64,000 nt of DNA from Nitrospira sp. (lineage in GTDB: Bacteria; Nitrospirota; Nitrospiria; Nitrospirales; Nitrospiraceae): NCBI GenBank assembly GCA_024998625.1, contig JACOEL010000007.1, positions 119,802-183,801 on the forward strand, read 5' to 3'. Below are positions 34,925 to 44,117 of this stretch, piece by piece; the stretch's first letter is position 1, and every line of letters starts with the position of its first letter. Both the position numbers and the translations under genes were made by a program. The notes beneath the pieces were generated by a model. That model was not told the DNA's origin and did no database searches. It saw only the letters and a list, made by a program, of their open reading frames with translations.

Positions 34925-35940
34925 TGCGCTATTTTTGCACATATTTTGATCGCAATTATCTCCCTCGTGGGTTAGCGTTGTATCGCTCGCTTGTCCGGAC
35001 CCGTTCTTCCTTTCGACTCTGGGTTCTCTGCATGGATAGCGGATGTTATGATCTGTTGGCTCGGCTTCATCTCCCGCACGTCCGGCTGATTTCAATGGAA
35101 GAGCTCGAACAGGCGGACCCTGAATTGTCGGCGACGAAAGGGACGCGCTCAAGGATCGAGTACTACTTTACCTGCACTCCTTCCCTCCCTTTGTACATTC
35201 TCCGCCGCAATATAGAGATAGATATAATTACGTATCTAGACGCGGATACGTATATTTTTTCTGATACGGACACGATCTTTCAAGAGCTCGGCACGCACTC
35301 TATCGGAATCACCGGGCATAGATTTCCTGCGTCTCTCCATCATCTGGAAAAGTATGGACGCTACAACGTTGGATGGCTCATGTTTCGAAACGACGCTGCG
35401 GCTTTGGACTGTTTGGCATGGTGGCGGCAGCGATGTCTCGACTGGTGTTATGATCGATACGAGGACGGTCGGTTTGCAGATCAAAAATATCTGGACGAGT
35501 GGTCGAGCCGTTTCCCCGGCACGGTCGTACTCAACCATCCCGGTCTGAATGCGGCTCCCTGGAACCTCGGCGGAGTCATGGTTTCTCAGTCGGACGCCGG
35601 GGTTCAGATTGACGACAAGCCGCTTGTTTGTTTTCATTTTCACGGATTCAAACGAATCTGGTCGTGGCTCTACGAACCTAACTTGAGCGACTATCAGGTC
35701 AAATCCTCGACGGCTATCCGCCGTGGTATTTTCGCGCCGTACATTCTCGAAATAACCGCGATCGAAGCTGAATTGCAGGCACTACACGACGGCACCGCTT
35801 CGGCGATCGTACTGGAGCGTGGTGGCAGCCAACGAACCGGTGTCATTCGATACATAAGCGGCTCGCGGCGGTGGTTGAAGATGTTCTGCGAGACCATTAT
35901 GGGACGGTATCTTATCCAGGTGAACGGACGAGTGCTTTAG
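34924..35940 (+). CDS. GT-A glycosyltransferase (GT8-like)
   Basis: 338 residues. The N-terminus MRYFCTYFDRNYLPRGLALYRSL resembles GT8/GT24-type starts. The metal/donor motif YLDADTYIFSD is near residue 104, and 'NVGWLMFRND' and 'FHFHGFKRIW' are conserved acceptor-side blocks of this group. The sugar is unknown. A GTG at 34921 overlapping the previous stop is an equally plausible start. It closes a run of overlapping genes and is followed by a 229-bp gap. Confidence 0.7.
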   Translation: MRYFCTYFDRNYLPRGLALYRSLVRTRSSFRLWVLCMDSGCYDLLARLHLPHVRLISMEELEQADPELSATKGTRSRIEYYFTCTPSLPLYILRRNIEIDIITYLDADTYIFSDTDTIFQELGTHSIGITGHRFPASLHHLEKYGRYNVGWLMFRNDAAALDCLAWWRQRCLDWCYDRYEDGRFADQKYLDEWSSRFPGTVVLNHPGLNAAPWNLGGVMVSQSDAGVQIDDKPLVCFHFHGFKRIWSWLYEPNLSDYQVKSSTAIRRGIFAPYILEITAIEAELQALHDGTASAIVLERGGSQRTGVIRYISGSRRWLKMFCETIMGRYLIQVNGRVL

Positions 35941-35954
35941 GGCTGTGGCCGCTG

Positions 35955-35992
35955 TCGGCCGTGTCAAAGTGATCATCGTTGTAAACGGCCGA
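35955..35992 (+). terminator. Hairpin after glycosyltransferase gene
   Basis: TCGGCCGT (35955-35962) pairs perfectly with ACGGCCGA (35985-35992) around a 22-base loop, followed by AATATTTCG. It may be a weak terminator for the run ending at 35940. The long loop keeps confidence low. Confidence 0.3.
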
Positions 35993-36169
35993 AATATTTC
36001 GTCCTCTTTCCATGAAAGGGAATGAGTTGCCCTTCTGTCTGAGTACTCTGGGTGAGTCACGCGTGTGCACCCGCGGTATTTGAACGGCTCTTCACAGGCG
36101 ATTTCACCTGAAGCGTCGAGTCCCTCGGAAAGGTCTCATGACGAATAGTTCTCGCAGGTGGTATACGAA

Positions 36170-37087
36170 ATGAGCTCTCGGCATCCCCTTATTTCAATCG
36201 TCACGCCTTGTCTCAACGGGCGGCTCTTCATTGAAGAAGCCATTCAGAGCGTCCTTGATCAGGACTATTCCGAATTTGAGCACATCATCGTTGATGGCGG
36301 ATCGACTGACGGGACGTTGGAGATTATCCGGAAATATCCGCATCTGCGTGTGATCAGTGAGCCAGATCGAGGATTATATGACGCCCTTAACAAGGGCGTG
36401 AGGTTAAGCAACGGCGACATCATCGGTCATCTCAATTGTGATGACCTATACGAGAAACGTGTATTCGGAGAAGTGTCAGGAAGGTTTGCGACGTCTCCAG
36501 AAATCGATGCAGTGTGTGGCGGCGTGGAAGTATTTGAGTGCGATGACCGCGGAGATAAGCGAATCATTGCTCAATATATGCGCCCCCAAGATTTGGAGCT
36601 GTCGGTCGAAAGCGTGACCCTTGGTCCGGCCATCACGAACGCCAGATTTTTTAGGCGGAAGGTCCATGAAAGAATCGGACTGTATAACACGCGGTTCCGT
36701 ATCGCGGCTGATCGAGAGTTTCTCATTCGCGCAGCTTTGGCTGGAACGGAGAGCGTCGGAATGCAGACGGTCTTGTATCACTACCGCGTACATCCGCAAT
36801 CCTTGACATTTCATCGTGATAGCCCGCATCGCCTAAGGATGCTTGATGAGTTTCTGGAGATTGCGGAAGCGCAGATGCGGACCAATGGTAAACGCGTATG
36901 GGAAGAACCGTTCTGTCGAAAATGGCATGCGAGAACGACGGCTGAAGCCACACTGCGGGCTCTGCGCGAGAAGAAATACAAATTGGCGTTGAGTTATGCG
37001 AAGCGCGGGCGAGGCGATACGCCGGCTTGGCCGATTACCTTCATAAAGGTTTTGCTCCGAAGGGTCATGACGGGGAAAAGTCATTAA
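36170..37087 (+). CDS. Glycosyltransferase family 2
   Basis: 305 residues. ISIVTPCLNGRLFIEEAIQSVLDQDY, VDGGSTDGTLEII, 'ISEPDRGLYDALNKGV' and the DCDD-like 'LNCDDLYE' are the hallmarks of WbbD/WcaA-type GT2 enzymes. It adds a single sugar in the cytoplasm. ATG 36170 has AGGTGG about ten bases upstream; an in-frame GTG at 36158 is rejected because it sits on that site. The following GT2 starts seven bases after its stop. Confidence 0.87.
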   Translation: MSSRHPLISIVTPCLNGRLFIEEAIQSVLDQDYSEFEHIIVDGGSTDGTLEIIRKYPHLRVISEPDRGLYDALNKGVRLSNGDIIGHLNCDDLYEKRVFGEVSGRFATSPEIDAVCGGVEVFECDDRGDKRIIAQYMRPQDLELSVESVTLGPAITNARFFRRKVHERIGLYNTRFRIAADREFLIRAALAGTESVGMQTVLYHYRVHPQSLTFHRDSPHRLRMLDEFLEIAEAQMRTNGKRVWEEPFCRKWHARTTAEATLRALREKKYKLALSYAKRGRGDTPAWPITFIKVLLRRVMTGKSH

Positions 37088-37093
37088 GCCAAG

Positions 37094-37945
37094 ATGCGCT
37101 CCATGAAAGTTTCTTTGATTGTGGCGACCGTTGGGCGAGATTCCGAATTGCACAGGCTGTTGACCTCATTAACGGCACAAACCTACACCGATTTTGAGTT
37201 AATCGTGGTTGATCAAAACCTTGATGATCGTGTGGGGAATGTGATCGCTCCATTTTTCGATCGTATGACGATTACTCATCTTACGTCGTCTCGCGGTGTT
37301 TCTCATGCACGCAATGCGGGAATTCATAAGGCAACGGGGGACATTGTGGGGTTTCCCGACGACGATTGTTGGTATCCACCCATGCTCCTGGAGTCACTTG
37401 TCGCACGTTTTCAAACGACTGCCGACTGGGATGGCATAACAGGACGTATTGTGAATGAGACGAACTCCGTGAGTGGGGATGCACGGTTTGACGTAAACTC
37501 TGGGCGTGTCACACTGTCGAATCTTTGGCGTCGCGCATGTGCCGCTACGATATTTTTTACGAAGGAGACCGTTGAGGCTATCGGGGGCTTCGACGAAGAA
37601 TTGGGGCCTGGAGCTGGAACGCCATGGGGAGGAGCTGAAGATATCGACTATCCTGCGAGAGCCATTAAGGCCGGCCGTACAATCTTCTACGACCCACAGA
37701 TTTACGTGTTCCATCCTGATTTGTCGATTGCTGCTCAAGCCGACGAGCTAAGACGCGCATACTCGTATGGCGCAGGAATAGGGCGTGTGTGGATGAAGCA
37801 GAAGTTTCCGCTGAGGATCGTCGGATACTACCTATTGCGTCCGCTTGTAGGCGCATGTGTCAGTCTCGTCACGGGTCGCTGGATGCGGGCACGGTATCGA
37901 TGGGCGGCGTTTCAGGGTAGATTGAGCGGGGTGCTGTCCAGTTGA
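37094..37945 (+). CDS. Glycosyltransferase family 2
   Basis: 283 residues. VSLIVATVGRDSELHRLLTSL begins the fold. VVDQNLDDR, 'SRGVSHARNAGIHKATGDIVGFPDDDCWYP' (Asp-rich donor motif) and 'GGFDEELGPGAGTPWGGAEDIDYPARA' are typical of rhamnosyltransferase-like GT2 proteins. The C-terminal 60 residues are amphipathic and may associate with the membrane. Confidence 0.85.
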   Translation: MRSMKVSLIVATVGRDSELHRLLTSLTAQTYTDFELIVVDQNLDDRVGNVIAPFFDRMTITHLTSSRGVSHARNAGIHKATGDIVGFPDDDCWYPPMLLESLVARFQTTADWDGITGRIVNETNSVSGDARFDVNSGRVTLSNLWRRACAATIFFTKETVEAIGGFDEELGPGAGTPWGGAEDIDYPARAIKAGRTIFYDPQIYVFHPDLSIAAQADELRRAYSYGAGIGRVWMKQKFPLRIVGYYLLRPLVGACVSLVTGRWMRARYRWAAFQGRLSGVLSS

Positions 37946-37972
37946 ATTCTTGCTGATTGTCTTGTGTGAATA

Positions 37973-39055
37973 ATGAGGGTACTGGAAATCGTTGCGTCCG
38001 GAGAGGTTGGGGGAGGGACTAATCATGTACTGCAGATTCTGCGGGGTTTCAAAGATAACATGTCGCTCGCTCTCATCACCCAGCGAGGATCGTATCTCCT
38101 CAGAAAAGCCAGGGAAATCGGCATCCCATGCTTCGCTCTGGACTTTTTCGCGGGGCGATTGGATCCTCGCGTTCCCTTTGGCATACAAAAAATTCTGAAG
38201 TCTGTGCAGCCGCAGGTCGTCCATGTTCATGGTGGCCGAGCGGCATTCTTTCTGGCGCTCACAGGGAGCACCGTCCCCTCTGTCTACACCGTCCACGGGT
38301 TTCATTTCGTCTATAAACCGTTCCCATCTCGTTGGTTGGGCAGAGAGGCAGAACGATTTGCGTTGAGCCGCGCGAATCAAGTGATCTTCGTCTCGCAATT
38401 CGATCAGCATCTCGCCAAAACCCATGGATTATTATCTGCGAACACCACGGATTGCGTCATTCACAATGGGATTCCTTGCTTGTCGGTCTCGATGGATGAA
38501 CGAGGTCAAGAGGGTCTTGTGGGTTTTGTGGCTCGCCTCGAGCCGCAAAAAGACCCGCTTCTCTTTCTGGATAGTTTGGAAGAACTTCCCGATCATCGAG
38601 CGGTGATCATCGGAACGGGGTCGCTAGAGATGACCGTTCGCAAAGCAATTGAGCACAAACGATTGGAAGATCGTGTGACCATGTTGGGCGGTCTTTCACA
38701 TGAGGAAACCCTGAAGGCGATGAGAGATCTTCAGGTTTTAGTGATGACGTCGCGCTGGGAAGGATTGCCGTTGATTCCCCTTGAGGCAATGAGAACGGGT
38801 GTGCCCGTCGTGGCTGCCGACGTCGGAGGGATGAGAGAGATTATCGAAGACGGTAGGAGCGGTGTGCTCGTTGTAAACCGCACGGCAACAGCTATTGCTC
38901 TGGCGGTTAAGCGCGTGTGTCAGGACAAAGATTTGCGAGTGAAGCTTGTGAATGAGGCGCGCGCCAGGGTGGGCGAAATGTTTTCGGAGCAGACCATGTT
39001 GTCTCGGGTGCGAGAGGTATACGAAAAAATTGCTCCTGCTGGCCCAGCTGTCTAG
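37973..39055 (+). CDS. Glycosyltransferase family 4 (GT-B)
   Basis: 360 residues. The N-terminal MRVLEIVASGEVGGGTNHVLQIL holds the glycine turn that contacts the acceptor. 'VHVHGGRAAFFLAL' and the C-terminal 'VMTSRWEGLPLIPLEAMRTGVPVVA' (E-x7-E) with 'GGMREII' define GT4. The TAG stop is formed by the outer CTAG of a repeat element, so the original C-terminus may have been altered by the insertion. It is the last gene of the A/T-richer accessory block. Confidence 0.87.
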   Translation: MRVLEIVASGEVGGGTNHVLQILRGFKDNMSLALITQRGSYLLRKAREIGIPCFALDFFAGRLDPRVPFGIQKILKSVQPQVVHVHGGRAAFFLALTGSTVPSVYTVHGFHFVYKPFPSRWLGREAERFALSRANQVIFVSQFDQHLAKTHGLLSANTTDCVIHNGIPCLSVSMDERGQEGLVGFVARLEPQKDPLLFLDSLEELPDHRAVIIGTGSLEMTVRKAIEHKRLEDRVTMLGGLSHEETLKAMRDLQVLVMTSRWEGLPLIPLEAMRTGVPVVAADVGGMREIIEDGRSGVLVVNRTATAIALAVKRVCQDKDLRVKLVNEARARVGEMFSEQTMLSRVREVYEKIAPAGPAV

Positions 39056-39259
39056 CAGGTTGTTGAAAAACAAACTCGACATCCCAGGAATGCAGCCCTG
39101 CTAGGGATCGCAGATGCCATGAGAACAGCCCGCAGGGTGGTCAAAAAGGCCGTCCAGCAAGGCCGCAGCGAGCGAAGCGACGGATCGTACTCGGGCAGTA
39201 CGGTGAGCCGCTGAGCGATGCGAGAACGCAGCTGGTGGACTTTTTCCGCATCCTGCTAG
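39052..39259 (+). repeat. MITE-like 208-bp element, copy 3
   Basis: It starts CTAGCAGG and ends CCTGCTAG. The right end, read inward, is CTAGCAGGATGCGGAAAAAG; the left end has diverged (CTAGCAGGTTGTTGAAAAAC). It is in the same orientation as copy 1, with its right 118 bp almost identical to 450-566. The outer CTAG on both sides could be a 4-bp target duplication. It separates the accessory block from the initiating-transferase/GDP-mannose genes. Confidence 0.8.
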
Positions 39260-39275
39260 AGGGGCTAGCCGTCTT

Positions 39276-40451
39276 ATGAAGGTCGCGATCATCCATGATT
39301 GGTTGACGGGCATGCGGGGCGGCGAGCGTTGCCTGGAAGCGTTCTGCGAGCTGTTCCCGGACGCCGACATCTATACTCTGCTGCACATCAAAGGGAGCGT
39401 GTCTCCCACGATCGAGCGCCATCGAATCAGGACCAGTTTCATTCAGTCGCTCCCCCTGTCCAGACGGTGGTACCGGTATTATCTCCCGTTGTTTCCCCTT
39501 GCGATCGAGCGGTTCCGTCTCGGCTCCTATGATTTGATCTTGAGTTCGAGTCATTGTGCGGCGAAGGGCATTCGTCCGCCGGCGGGAGCGAAACATCTCT
39601 GCTATATCCATGCGCCCATGCGGTATGTCTGGGACCAGTTCGATAACTATGCCCGCGGCGGGCGATCGGGCGTTGTGGCGCGATTGGGTATGGGGCTGTT
39701 CCGGGAACGTTTGCAGGCCTGGGATGTCGCGTCTGCCGCGCGAGTGGATCAGTTCGTGGCCAACTCCCGTAACATCGCCGGGAAGGTGCAACGCTATTAC
39801 GGGAGGCAGGCTGCCGTCGCGCATCCGCCGGTGGATTGGCAGGCATTCCGAGCGGCGGAAACGTCCGAGGATTTCTATCTCATGGTCACGGCGTTTGCTC
39901 CGTATAAACGGGTTGATCTCGCCATTCAGGCGTGTAATGTTATACAGCGACGACTGAAGATCATCGGCAAGGGGCAGGAGGAGTCGAGGTTGCGAAAGCT
40001 GGCCGGTCCGACGATCGAGTTTCTTGGGTGGCAGCCGGATGAAGTCGTCCGGGACCATTATGCGCGTTGCCAAGCCCTCATCTTTCCCGGCGAGGAGGAT
40101 TTTGGCATTGTCCCGCTGGAAGCCATGGCTTGCGGCAAGCCCGTGATTGCGTTTGGGCGCGGCGGGGTCTTGGAGACCGTGTCTCCTCTCACGGAAGAAG
40201 CGGGGGGAGGCGAGGGGCTCGTGCGAGCGAGGCACGCTGGTGCGGGAGTTCAGGCCAGCGCCGTGACCGGAGTGTTTTTTTTCGAGCAGGCCGCGGAGTC
40301 GCTCATTCAGGCGATGGAGTGTTTCGAACGCCGCCGGGCAGAGTTTGATCCGCATGCCATCCGCGACCATGTGGCCGCATTCGACCGCCGGTTGTTCAAG
40401 GAACACATGAAGGCCTTCGCCACAGCGGTGCTGACCGGTACCGCTTCGTAG
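39276..40451 (+). CDS. Glycosyltransferase family 4 (GT-B)
   Basis: 391 residues. KVAIIHDWLTGMRGGERCLEAF is the N-terminal acceptor turn of a well-defined mannosyltransferase-like group. 'ICYIHAPMRYVWDQF'-type text follows (here beginning LCYIHAPM), then 'FPGEEDFGIVPLEAMACGKPVIAFGRGGVLETV'. It starts 16 bp after the repeat element. Directly upstream of the initiating phosphotransferase, it may add the second sugar of the repeat unit. GC content is back to that of the flanks. Confidence 0.87.
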   Translation: MKVAIIHDWLTGMRGGERCLEAFCELFPDADIYTLLHIKGSVSPTIERHRIRTSFIQSLPLSRRWYRYYLPLFPLAIERFRLGSYDLILSSSHCAAKGIRPPAGAKHLCYIHAPMRYVWDQFDNYARGGRSGVVARLGMGLFRERLQAWDVASAARVDQFVANSRNIAGKVQRYYGRQAAVAHPPVDWQAFRAAETSEDFYLMVTAFAPYKRVDLAIQACNVIQRRLKIIGKGQEESRLRKLAGPTIEFLGWQPDEVVRDHYARCQALIFPGEEDFGIVPLEAMACGKPVIAFGRGGVLETVSPLTEEAGGGEGLVRARHAGAGVQASAVTGVFFFEQAAESLIQAMECFERRRAEFDPHAIRDHVAAFDRRLFKEHMKAFATAVLTGTAS

Positions 40452-40458
40452 AGGGAGC

Positions 40459-41859
40459 ATGCTCAAACGCCACTCCCAATTTCTCAAGAGTCTGCTGTTC
40501 TGTATCGATCTCGGCCTGATTTGCGCCTGTTGGATCGGGGCCTACTACCTTCGTTTCTCTGAGCTCGTCGAGCCTGCGACCAAAGGTATCCCTCCCCTCC
40601 GGATCTACCTGCTGCTGTTGCTGCCGATCATTGCGGTGTGGGGTATGTCCTTCCAGGCCTTCGACCTGTACCGTCCGCGGCGCATGGGCACGCGACTCGC
40701 CGAATTTCTTGATGTGGCCAAGGCCAATACCCTGTCGGTGCTGATCCTCGTGGCGTTGACGTTTTTTCTGCGACAATACGAATATTCCCGGCTGGTGCTC
40801 CTCTATTTCTGGCTGTTGAATCTCATCGCTCTCGGATTTTCACGCGTCCTGTTTCGAGAGGCGCTCCGATTCCTGCGTCGGCATGGGTACAATCAACGCC
40901 ATGCGCTGGTCATCGGCACCAGCCGGCTGGGCCGTCGGGTGGTGGCTGCGCTCGCTCAGCATCCGGAGCTGGGCGTCAAGGTGCAGGGGTTCTTGAGCGC
41001 CGATTCCCGGAAGGTGGGTGAGCGTATCCACGATGTGCCGGTGATCGGGCAGTACGATGATCTTCAGGGACGTGTGGATTCAGGGGTGGATATCGTATTT
41101 GTCTGTCTTCCTCCGGAAGACGAGCAGTGGGCTGAGAAAATGTTTGCGTTTTTGGCCACCACGATGGTCGAGGTCAAAGCCTTACCGGCAATATGTGAGT
41201 TCGTGAGTTTGCGGGCGGAAGCCGAAATGTTCGAAGGCCTCCCGTTGATCACGTTGCAGGGATCGCCGTTATACGGGTGGAACCTGGTCATCAAGCGGGT
41301 ATTGGATGTGTTTGGCGCATCGGCCGCTCTGGTATTGTTTGCGCCGGTGTTGTGTGCGGTCGCGGCCTTGGTGAAACTGACCTCTCCCGGTCCGGTCTTC
41401 TTCCGTCAGCTCCGCATGGGATTGGACGGGCAGGCGTTTGAAATGTTGAAGTTTCGCTCCATGAAACCTGATGCGGAGTCGGAAACCGGTCCGGTCTGGA
41501 CGCAACCCAATGATGATCGCCGGACACCGATCGGAGCGTTTTTGCGTCGAACGAGCTTGGACGAGCTTCCGCAATTCTGGAATGTGTTGCGCGGGGAGAT
41601 GAGTATCGTCGGTCCCAGACCGGAACGGCCGGAGTTCATCGCGCGGTTCCGTGAAACCCTGCCGCAGTACATGTTGCGGCATAAGATGAAAGCCGGGATC
41701 ACCGGATGGGCGCAAATCAACGGTTGGCGAGGCAACACGTCGCTGGAAAAACGGATCGAACATGATCTGTACTACATTGAACATTGGTCGATCTGGTTCG
41801 ACTTCAAGATCATGCTGCTCACAATCTGGCGAGGGTTTATTCACCGGCATGCCTATTGA
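40459..41859 (+). CDS. wcaJ: Undecaprenyl-phosphate sugar phosphotransferase (WcaJ/WbaP type)
   Basis: 466 residues. Four hydrophobic N-terminal segments are followed by a CoA-binding-like Rossmann domain (ALVIGTSRLGRRV) and a fifth membrane segment. The catalytic bacterial sugar transferase domain has KRVLDVFGASAALVLFAPVL, 'KFRSMKPDAE', 'RRTSLDELPQFWNVLRGEMSIVGPRPE' and 'ITGWAQINGWRGNT'. It places the first sugar-1-phosphate on undecaprenyl phosphate and so starts each repeat unit. Whether the sugar is glucose or galactose cannot be read. It lies 7 bp after the GT4 gene. Confidence 0.92.
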   Translation: MLKRHSQFLKSLLFCIDLGLICACWIGAYYLRFSELVEPATKGIPPLRIYLLLLLPIIAVWGMSFQAFDLYRPRRMGTRLAEFLDVAKANTLSVLILVALTFFLRQYEYSRLVLLYFWLLNLIALGFSRVLFREALRFLRRHGYNQRHALVIGTSRLGRRVVAALAQHPELGVKVQGFLSADSRKVGERIHDVPVIGQYDDLQGRVDSGVDIVFVCLPPEDEQWAEKMFAFLATTMVEVKALPAICEFVSLRAEAEMFEGLPLITLQGSPLYGWNLVIKRVLDVFGASAALVLFAPVLCAVAALVKLTSPGPVFFRQLRMGLDGQAFEMLKFRSMKPDAESETGPVWTQPNDDRRTPIGAFLRRTSLDELPQFWNVLRGEMSIVGPRPERPEFIARFRETLPQYMLRHKMKAGITGWAQINGWRGNTSLEKRIEHDLYYIEHWSIWFDFKIMLLTIWRGFIHRHAY

Positions 41860-41944
41860 TTGTTGGTCCCGCCGTCCGTAACCGACCGTGCCCGACCAGA
41901 CCTGCCGCGAGGGGCGCCGGATGCTCCGACATGGCCGAGTTTTC

Positions 41945-41973
41945 TTGAGTTTCTCGCGATGGCTTGTTAACAT
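41945..41973 (+). promoter_or_regulatory. Possible promoter before kdsC-like gene
   Basis: TTGAGT and TAACAT are spaced by 17 bp, with the predicted start about 16 bp before ATG 41997. Each box matches four of six consensus bases. Confidence 0.35.
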
Positions 41974-41996
41974 CGGCCTCAGTCGAAAGCCCTCGC

Positions 41997-42536
41997 ATGC
42001 CCAACACAAAACGCCGAACAGCAACTCCCGCGAAGCCTCGCTTTTCCCTACAAGGAACTCTCCGAGGGATCCGATTGTTCGCGACGGATGTCGATGGAGT
42101 CTTGACGGACGCCGGCATGTATTACTCCGAATCCGGCGACGAATGGAAAAAGTTCAACACGCGCGACGGGATGGGGATCAAGCTCCTGCAGAAGGCGGGC
42201 ATCGTGACCGCGATCATTACGCAAGAGTCGACGAAAATTGTCATGCGCCGCGCCCAAAAACTGACGATTCCAGAAGTGCACCAGGGGGCGTATGACAAGC
42301 TTGCCGTGCTCAAGGATTTGATCGCGCGACACGGCTTCACGATGGAGCAGGTGGCCTATATCGGTGATGATGTGAACGATCTCCAGGCGCTTGGCGCGGT
42401 CGGATTTTCGGCCTCCCCGGCCGATGGGATGCCGCCGGTGCTGAAGACGGTCCGGTATGTGTGCAAGCAAAAGGGCGGCGAAGGTGCAGTTCGGGAAGTG
42501 GCCGATCTCATTCTGGCGGCTCAGCAGCCACGATGA
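41997..42536 (+). CDS. kdsC: HAD-family phosphatase, KdsC type (KDO-8-phosphate phosphatase)
   Basis: 179 residues. LFATDVDGVLTDAGMYY (nucleophile Asp and acid/base Asp), KKFNTRDGMGIKLL, 'IITQESTKIV' and 'YIGDDVNDLQALGAVGFSASPAD' match the C0-type HAD phosphatases. These are KdsC and its sialic/nonulosonic-acid-9-phosphate relatives. It should release phosphate from KDO-8-phosphate for LPS, or possibly from the 9-phosphate of the NeuB product encoded upstream. ATG 41997 is preferred to an in-frame TTG at 41964. Confidence 0.82.
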   Translation: MPNTKRRTATPAKPRFSLQGTLRGIRLFATDVDGVLTDAGMYYSESGDEWKKFNTRDGMGIKLLQKAGIVTAIITQESTKIVMRRAQKLTIPEVHQGAYDKLAVLKDLIARHGFTMEQVAYIGDDVNDLQALGAVGFSASPADGMPPVLKTVRYVCKQKGGEGAVREVADLILAAQQPR

Positions 42537-42577
42537 GTCCATCGCATTCACGTTCTGTCGAAGGTGAAGGGCGCTCC

Positions 42578-44032
42578 ATGAATATGACGGAACATCTCTA
42601 TCCGGTTATTTTGGCCGGCGGCAGCGGGACCAGGTTCTGGCCGTTGAGTCGGCATCTCTACCCGAAGCAACTGTTACGGATCATCGGTGACGAGACGCTT
42701 ATTCAGCAGACGATGCGGCGCGTCCTCTCCTGTGCGAAGCCTGAGCGGGTCCTCATCTCCACGAATCCGGACCAGGCGGATTCAATCCGCGTGCAGTTGG
42801 GAGAGTGGAAGTCCGCGTTGAAAGACAATTACGTGGTCGAGCCGGTCGGTCGAAATACCGCTCCGGCCATTGCGTTGGTTGCCGCAGAACTCCTGCGGCG
42901 CGATCCGGATGCGGTGATGCTGGTCCTGCCGGCCGATCATGTGGTGACGGGAGAGAAGGCGTTTCAAGCGGCGGTCGCGTTGGGCATGCAACTCGCCGAC
43001 AAGGGACATCTGGTGACCTTCGGCATCAAGCCGACCAGGCCGGAGACGGGGTATGGGTATATTCAACCCACTCGACGAACTGCGCTAGCCAAGAAGGGGC
43101 GCCTGACGGGCCATCCGGTCGCGCGATTTGTCGAGAAGCCGAACCGGACCAAGGCGGCGCAGTATCTGAAGAACGGCAATTACTTTTGGAACAGCGGGAT
43201 GTTTCTCTGGAAGGCGGCCACCATTCTGGAGGAAATCCGCCGGCACCAGCCGCAGCTTGCCAAAGCCATTCAGCAAGTTCATGCACTCATGACGTCGGGT
43301 GCTGCTCCAGAGCTTGTCGAGGCAGCCTATAAGAAGGTTCCCTCCGTATCGATTGATAACGGGGTCATGGAACTGTCGGCGAAGGCGGCGATGATTCCGG
43401 TCGGGTTTGGATGGTCGGATGTGGGCAATTGGAGCAGTCTTGAAGAAGTTGCCCCGCGCGATAAGGCCGGGAATGTCGTCAGTGGGCGGGTCATCGATAT
43501 GGGCAGTACCAATTCCGTCCTCTACGCGGATCGCCGGGTCGTCGCGACCATCGGGCTTTCCGATATGGTAGTGGTGGATACGCCGGATGCCACGTTGATC
43601 TGTCCGAAATCACGATCACAAGACGTGAAGCAGATGGTCGAGATCCTGAAGCAGCAGGGGGCTCCAGAACATCTGGAGCACTTGACCGTGTTTCGTCCCT
43701 GGGGGTCGTACACGGTCCTGGAAGAGGGGCCTGGCTATAAGGTCAAGCGTGTCACGGTGAATCCTGAAGGACGCCTGTCCCTACAGCTCCATCATAAACG
43801 GAGCGAGCATTGGGTCGTCATTGCCGGAACGGCGCGAGTCACCAGAGGAGATGAGCTGCTGGATCTTCAGGTCGGGCAGAGCACGGCGATTCCTGTGGAA
43901 ACACCCCATCGTCTTGAAAATCTCGGCACTGAGATGCTGCACATTATCGAAGTGCAGAACGGGCCTTATCTGGGTGAAGACGACATCGTGCGCTTCCACG
44001 ACGACTACGGGCGAACTCCGAAAGGAATGTAG
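42578..44032 (+). CDS. manC: Mannose-1-phosphate guanylyltransferase / mannose-6-phosphate isomerase
   Basis: 484 residues, the normal length of the bifunctional type II enzyme. The N-terminal pyrophosphorylase has LAGGSGTRFWPLSRHLYPKQLL, VLPADHV and 'FVEKPNRTKA'. The C-terminal cupin isomerase domain has 'RPWGSYTVLEEGPGYKVKRVTVNPEGRLSLQLHHKRSEHWVV' (metal His). It makes GDP-mannose, the donor for gmd-fcl and for mannosyltransferases. GAAGG lies seven bases before ATG 42578; upstream in-frame codons overlap kdsC. Confidence 0.95.
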   Translation: MNMTEHLYPVILAGGSGTRFWPLSRHLYPKQLLRIIGDETLIQQTMRRVLSCAKPERVLISTNPDQADSIRVQLGEWKSALKDNYVVEPVGRNTAPAIALVAAELLRRDPDAVMLVLPADHVVTGEKAFQAAVALGMQLADKGHLVTFGIKPTRPETGYGYIQPTRRTALAKKGRLTGHPVARFVEKPNRTKAAQYLKNGNYFWNSGMFLWKAATILEEIRRHQPQLAKAIQQVHALMTSGAAPELVEAAYKKVPSVSIDNGVMELSAKAAMIPVGFGWSDVGNWSSLEEVAPRDKAGNVVSGRVIDMGSTNSVLYADRRVVATIGLSDMVVVDTPDATLICPKSRSQDVKQMVEILKQQGAPEHLEHLTVFRPWGSYTVLEEGPGYKVKRVTVNPEGRLSLQLHHKRSEHWVVIAGTARVTRGDELLDLQVGQSTAIPVETPHRLENLGTEMLHIIEVQNGPYLGEDDIVRFHDDYGRTPKGM

Positions 44033-44045
44033 TGATCGAGTGATC

Positions 44046-44090
44046 TGGCGACTTGGTGAAGTGAAGGTCCAAAAATTCACCAGATCGCCA
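44046..44090 (+). repeat. Strong hairpin between manC and manB
   Basis: TGGCGA then TGGTGAA (44046-44060) pair with TTCACCA then TCGCCA (44076-44090). One mismatch and one G-U lie between the two stems, around a 15-base loop. No T-run follows on either strand, so it is not a normal terminator. It may stabilise mRNA, set the manC:manB ratio, or be a palindromic repeat unit. Confidence 0.6.
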
Positions 44091-44117
44091 AATCTAACTT
44101 CGTATTTGGAGTGATGC

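Noticed and set aside
39141..40487. 448-codon minus-strand frame opposite the GT4 gene
   Set aside because: It is antisense to a clear glycosyltransferase and ends in repeat-derived sequence.
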